Positions 60,880-64,000 of a DNA stretch of 64,000 nucleotides are shown one piece after another. Source of the stretch: Asterias amurensis (Eukaryota; Echinodermata; Asteroidea; Forcipulatida; Asteriidae); the NCBI RefSeq assembly GCF_032118995.1, contig NC_092665.1:10830512-10894511 (forward strand), in the 5' to 3' direction. Below the pieces are notes generated by a model that was not told the origin of the DNA, searched no databases, and saw only the letters and a program-made list of their open reading frames with translations. The position numbers were made by a program, and so were the translations under genes. How positions within the stretch are numbered: the stretch's first letter is position 1; the number at the start of each line of letters is the position of its first letter.

Positions 60880-61249
60880 TAAGCCTGGGCGACTAGTGTC
60901 GCACTCCAACTATTGAATCCTGAGTCGAGTCGCGACTATTGTTTTCAACTATTCGGTTAAACGTGCTACAAAAATAGTTTAAAAAAAACTGCGTCTACCT
61001 GTTTGGTGAACCAATTTAGTCGCTCATGACTATTCATGACAACATAATTTACTTACAGAACACAGTCGGACATCAGCGACACAAATCTTCAATCTTTTCC
61101 GCTTGAATTAGACTATATTGTGCTTGCGGCACACATTGCCACAGTGCATCGTGATAATTAAAATTTTGTTGCGACTAGTGTCGTAGTCGCAACTATTGGA
61201 TGGAGGTGCGACTAGTCGATTAGTAATTTTCACTGGTCGCCCGGGCCTA
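60880..61249. mobile_element. inverted-repeat element (taggcc..gactagtcg ends), copy 2
   Basis: taagcctgggcgactagtgtcg at the left and cgactagtcgattag...ggtcgcccgggcctaa at the right, with cacctgtttggtgaacc and gtgccgc-type interior blocks shared (inverted) with 11329-11626. Confidence 0.7.
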
Positions 61250-61482
61250 ATTAGCAGAGTTTTCCTGTCCTGCGAAGAAGCTGGTTGTCATCTAACCATG
61301 CTAGGAAAACTTCTTTGATGTACGTGTACTCTTCCTTGCCCATAACGGCTTCAATAATCACATCACCACCCAGTTTTCACTGTGACCTGGGAATCAAGTA
61401 TCAATACAAAAATGTTACAAATTAATTAAATTGTTCCCCGTTACTGATTTTGTTTTGTAATTTTTGAAAAGAGTTCTTCTAG
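61250..61482. other. no recognisable feature
   Basis: Nothing identified. Confidence 0.3.
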
Positions 61483-61653
61483 ACTATGGCCTTTTTCAAA
61501 ACAACGGCTTAGGCTTTGGATTCAGCTCGGGCTAGCTTGGCCCCGCAGATGTTTGGACAATACTGAGCGTGCTTTGCGTAGGGATTCAGACAAGGGGACG
61601 GAGTCTGAAGCTGAATCCATAGCCGAAGCCGTGGTTTTGAAAAGGACCTATGG
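61483..61653. mobile_element. foldback element
   Basis: ctatggcctttttcaaaacaacggcttaggctttggattcagct pairs with agctgaatccatagccgaagccgtggttttgaaaaggacctatgg. Confidence 0.75.
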
Positions 61654-62589
61654 AAGCTTCATTTTTGTGGACAAGAGTATTAATTTATTTTAGCTTTCCT
61701 TGCCAACTACCATTTGCAGTATGTGCTCCCTGTTCAGATGCATCGCACCGTAAATTTTGCTGTCAAATGATTCTGAGCAATGTAAACAGGAGCTACCTCA
61801 AATAGTACTGTCCAAGACCAAGGTCAAGGAATTACATCCCCATAATAGACATAAACATTATTTTATAAAATAATTAATGTATACCCCGAAGAAAGGATCA
61901 TGTTGGCATATAAGACAAGTGACATCATCTATCCTATGGCGATGGACTAGTATTAGTAATAGACACCACTTTCCTGTTGCCCTGTGACTCTACATGTACA
62001 TGCAAACAACATAGAGAAATGACAGAGAAGTGAAGTCCCTGTAATTTTGTATCTAAAAACGAACTGTGGGGTATAGGCCTATGTGACTCGCAATTGCATA
62101 CTATACTTACGCGGTAAACACGGTAAACGCCTCTGACATGTCTGAGCAGATGTTTTATTGAGAGGATGAATTCTCTAGCTGTAGTTTTGGTGTGGGAGGT
62201 CATGACACGTCCATTTTCAACTCCACTCGCTAGTTAGTATACGGGTACTAGACATTCTTTCGTGTACAAAGTGTTCGCATTACTAGACTGGCCCCGCTAA
62301 AATCCTACATCGTACGAGCAAGAACGGGGAGTTCACTGCGTCTGGGGAGGTCTGGCCGCGGGGGATGATGGCCCGCTGGACGGCAGCCGCTCGGCCCCGG
62401 GACGTGGGCTGAACTTACTGCTTAGATAGATTAATAAAAAATTAATTCAACGTAGGCCCTTTTATTTTTGTTCATGAACTGTTTTTTTTTTTTTTGGAGT
62501 AACCATGGAGGAAGAGATAGATACAAATGGGTTCGTAAAATTGTTAATAATTGCTCAGTCGTATAGTTCAACGGCTGCGACTGGAAATA
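61654..62589. other. no recognisable feature
   Basis: Intergenic DNA; 62.28-62.42 kb is locally GC-rich but shows no exon or RNA gene I can defend. Confidence 0.35.
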
Positions 62590-62824
62590 AGACTAGTGAA
62601 TTTGGCGGCCATTTATGGGAGTCAAAATCTTGACCCCCATAAATGGCGGAGCGTTTTGTTTCGAGAAAGTTAGCAAAAGTGAAGCAATTCTAAGGCATGT
62701 TTGTGTAAATCATTATATTCTACTTTTTTAACATCTTTCCAACCGTAATCATTTTACATCAAACGCTTGTCATAGCCCAAAAACGCCCAACAAAGCGCAG
62801 CCCGAAGGCAACGTGTTCCTTTAA
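62590..62824. mobile_element. TTAA element fragment (aaggcaacgtgttcctttaa end)
   Basis: A central hairpin (gccatttatgggagtc...gacccccataaatggc), then the arm tctacttttttaacatctttccaacc, then the terminal aaggcaacgtgttcctttaa. The same order as the right half of the 42.8-43.15 kb palindrome; the left arm is lost. Confidence 0.7.
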
Positions 62825-63349
62825 AGACTTAATGTTAATAAACATAGGTTCGTTGTTTACCAAACATTTTAGAATCAAAGGGCTTCGGGTTACAGTTTTT
62901 CGGTAAACTTGTTTAATTCCGGGCATATGTTCCTGACCTTTGGTTTGTTAATGAAGTATTTTGTCTGCCTCTAATGCCGATTAAATAACAAAAATAAATA
63001 ATAATAGTTTGGTCAAACAAGGTATGGATACTGGTGCTAGATATTTACAAATCGGACATGTGGTTTGATAGATAAGGACGCGATAAAAAAACATGAACCA
63101 ATTTCACCTGTTTAATGCGATAACTATTTGATTCACAATCGATTAAAACCTAGAAAAAATGCTTATCACATTTCAAGTTGTTTGCAGACGAGTCAACGCA
63201 TGTTATCAGTGTTCGTTGATAATTTTCAGCCAAGACAGGTGCAATATTTTCGTAAACGATACCATTGTTATTTGAAGTAAACAAAGACAACGAATCAACG
63301 GAATTTATCCATTGTTGTCAACTTTTCGAATAGCAACTGTGAACTCCAA
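62825..63349. other. no recognisable feature
   Basis: AT-rich DNA, nothing identified. Confidence 0.35.
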
Positions 63350-64000
63350 CCGAACCGTCTCACTTAATAAATAATAAATAAAACCAGCTCTTATAAAGCG
63401 CAAATCCAAAAAATGGACATTGCGCTTTACACACAAACAAAAGCAAATAATTATAATACACTAGAATAAATAAGTTTTGAGGTTGCGTTTGAAAGCAGAA
63501 ACTGGTGGAAAGAACCTGAGGGTACGTGGTAATGTGTTCCAGAGAGTTGGCCCGAAAACACTGAACGATCCATCGCCTATCCGCCTGCTACTCTTTGGAA
63601 TGGAAAGACGAGTAACGTCCCGGCTCGATCGCAGGCCTTCCCTAGATGGTACATGGGTGGCAATGCAGTCTTTCAGGTAGACAGGCGACAGACCGTTCAG
63701 AGCTTTGAAGATGTAGAGTAGTGTTTTGAACTTGATCCGTTTGTCAATTGGCAGCCAGTGTTGAGTGTTTAATAGAGAAGATGTGGAATGACGACGTGGA
63801 ACCTGGAATACAATGCGGGTTGCCCGATTTTGTAGGCGCTGCAGACGAGTAACATCTTTGTTCTTGGATCCCAAAAGGAGTGCATTGGCGTAGTCCATCT
63901 TTGAAAGTACAAGAGCCCGCATTGCATTTGAACAAGTACACGGTCCAGAAACCTGCGAATTCTCGCCAAGTTCCACAGAAGAAAGTTAATAGATTTGCAC
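63350..64000 (-). mobile_element. CR1/L2-like LINE, 3' end, runs off the window
   Basis: From 63976 to 63461 on the minus strand a 171-codon open frame encodes the C-terminal part of a reverse transcriptase ORF: LVLSKMDYANALL, LQRLQNRATRIV, HWLPIDKRIKFKTLLYIFKA, then SFSVFGPTLWNTLPRTLR and a TAG stop at 63461. These are hallmark blocks downstream of the catalytic domain in CR1/L2-type LINEs. The 3' UTR (agcgcaatgtccattttttgg) runs to a TTTATT-rich tail at ~63365. The open frame and tail suggest a fairly young copy; the catalytic part lies beyond the window edge, or is missing. Confidence 0.85.

Overview
This is animal genomic DNA: AT-rich, with spliced genes (GT-AG introns), TATA promoters, SINEs with tRNA-like heads, LINE relics, many miniature inverted-repeat elements, a long trinucleotide microsatellite and vertebrate-type (CCCTAA)n telomeric repeat. 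The repeat repertoire, the trypsin-like genes and the small P2X7-tail-like gene suggest a marine deuterostome, most likely an echinoderm (starfish is my best guess, by inference). There are no bacterial or phage features.

The core is a cluster of four complete five-exon chymotrypsin-fold (S1) serine protease genes on alternating strands: SP1 (+, 7370-19712), SP2 (-, 33950-36304), SP3 (+, 40020-47323) and SP4 (-, 54094-56921). Exons 1, 2 and 5 are about 25, 163 and 189 nt, all intron phases are 1/2/1/0, and the proteins have 257-261 residues. SP1 and SP3 have an intact His-Asp-Ser triad. SP2 and SP4 both carry Gln for the catalytic His and Thr for the catalytic Ser, while the reading frame, splice sites, cysteines, substrate-pocket Asp and promoter remain intact. 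They look like maintained pseudoproteases. All four lack a basic activation site: each has Ser-Leu between the predicted signal-peptide cleavage site and the mature I-V/I-G-G N-terminus. A decayed fifth exon 2 lies at 50.6 kb. SP1, SP2 and SP4 share a near-identical TATA box, start region and 5' UTR. SP3 has a different promoter and first exon.

The rest is mostly mobile-element debris. There are three TTAA-flanked DNA elements of about 0.8-1.4 kb with THAP-domain remnants (Kolobok-like), and at least a dozen copies of a TTAA-flanked miniature element with cagtggacactattgg ends. There are several foldback families, a nested-insertion stack in SP3 intron 3, a 1.3-kb element with roughly 295-bp inverted ends (21.7-23.0 kb), CR1/L2-like LINE fragments (24.4, 37.6 and 63.4 kb), tRNA-Leu-derived SINEs, a 42-bp minisatellite (0.26-0.6 kb), an interstitial telomeric tract in SP1 intron 1, and an (AAT)n tract of about 750 bp in SP1 intron 3.

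Region by region: 0-7.3 kb repeats upstream of SP1; 7.3-19.7 kb SP1 with repeat-filled introns; 19.7-33.3 kb intergenic repeats and a LINE reverse-transcriptase relic; 33.3-36.4 kb a possible orphan exon and SP2; 36.4-40 kb duplicated and LINE sequence; 40-47.3 kb SP3; 47.3-54 kb repeats, the relic exon and the third THAP element; 54-57 kb SP4; 58-59.5 kb a small gene with a cysteine-rich domain like the P2X7 receptor tail; 60-64 kb repeats ending in a LINE 3' end.
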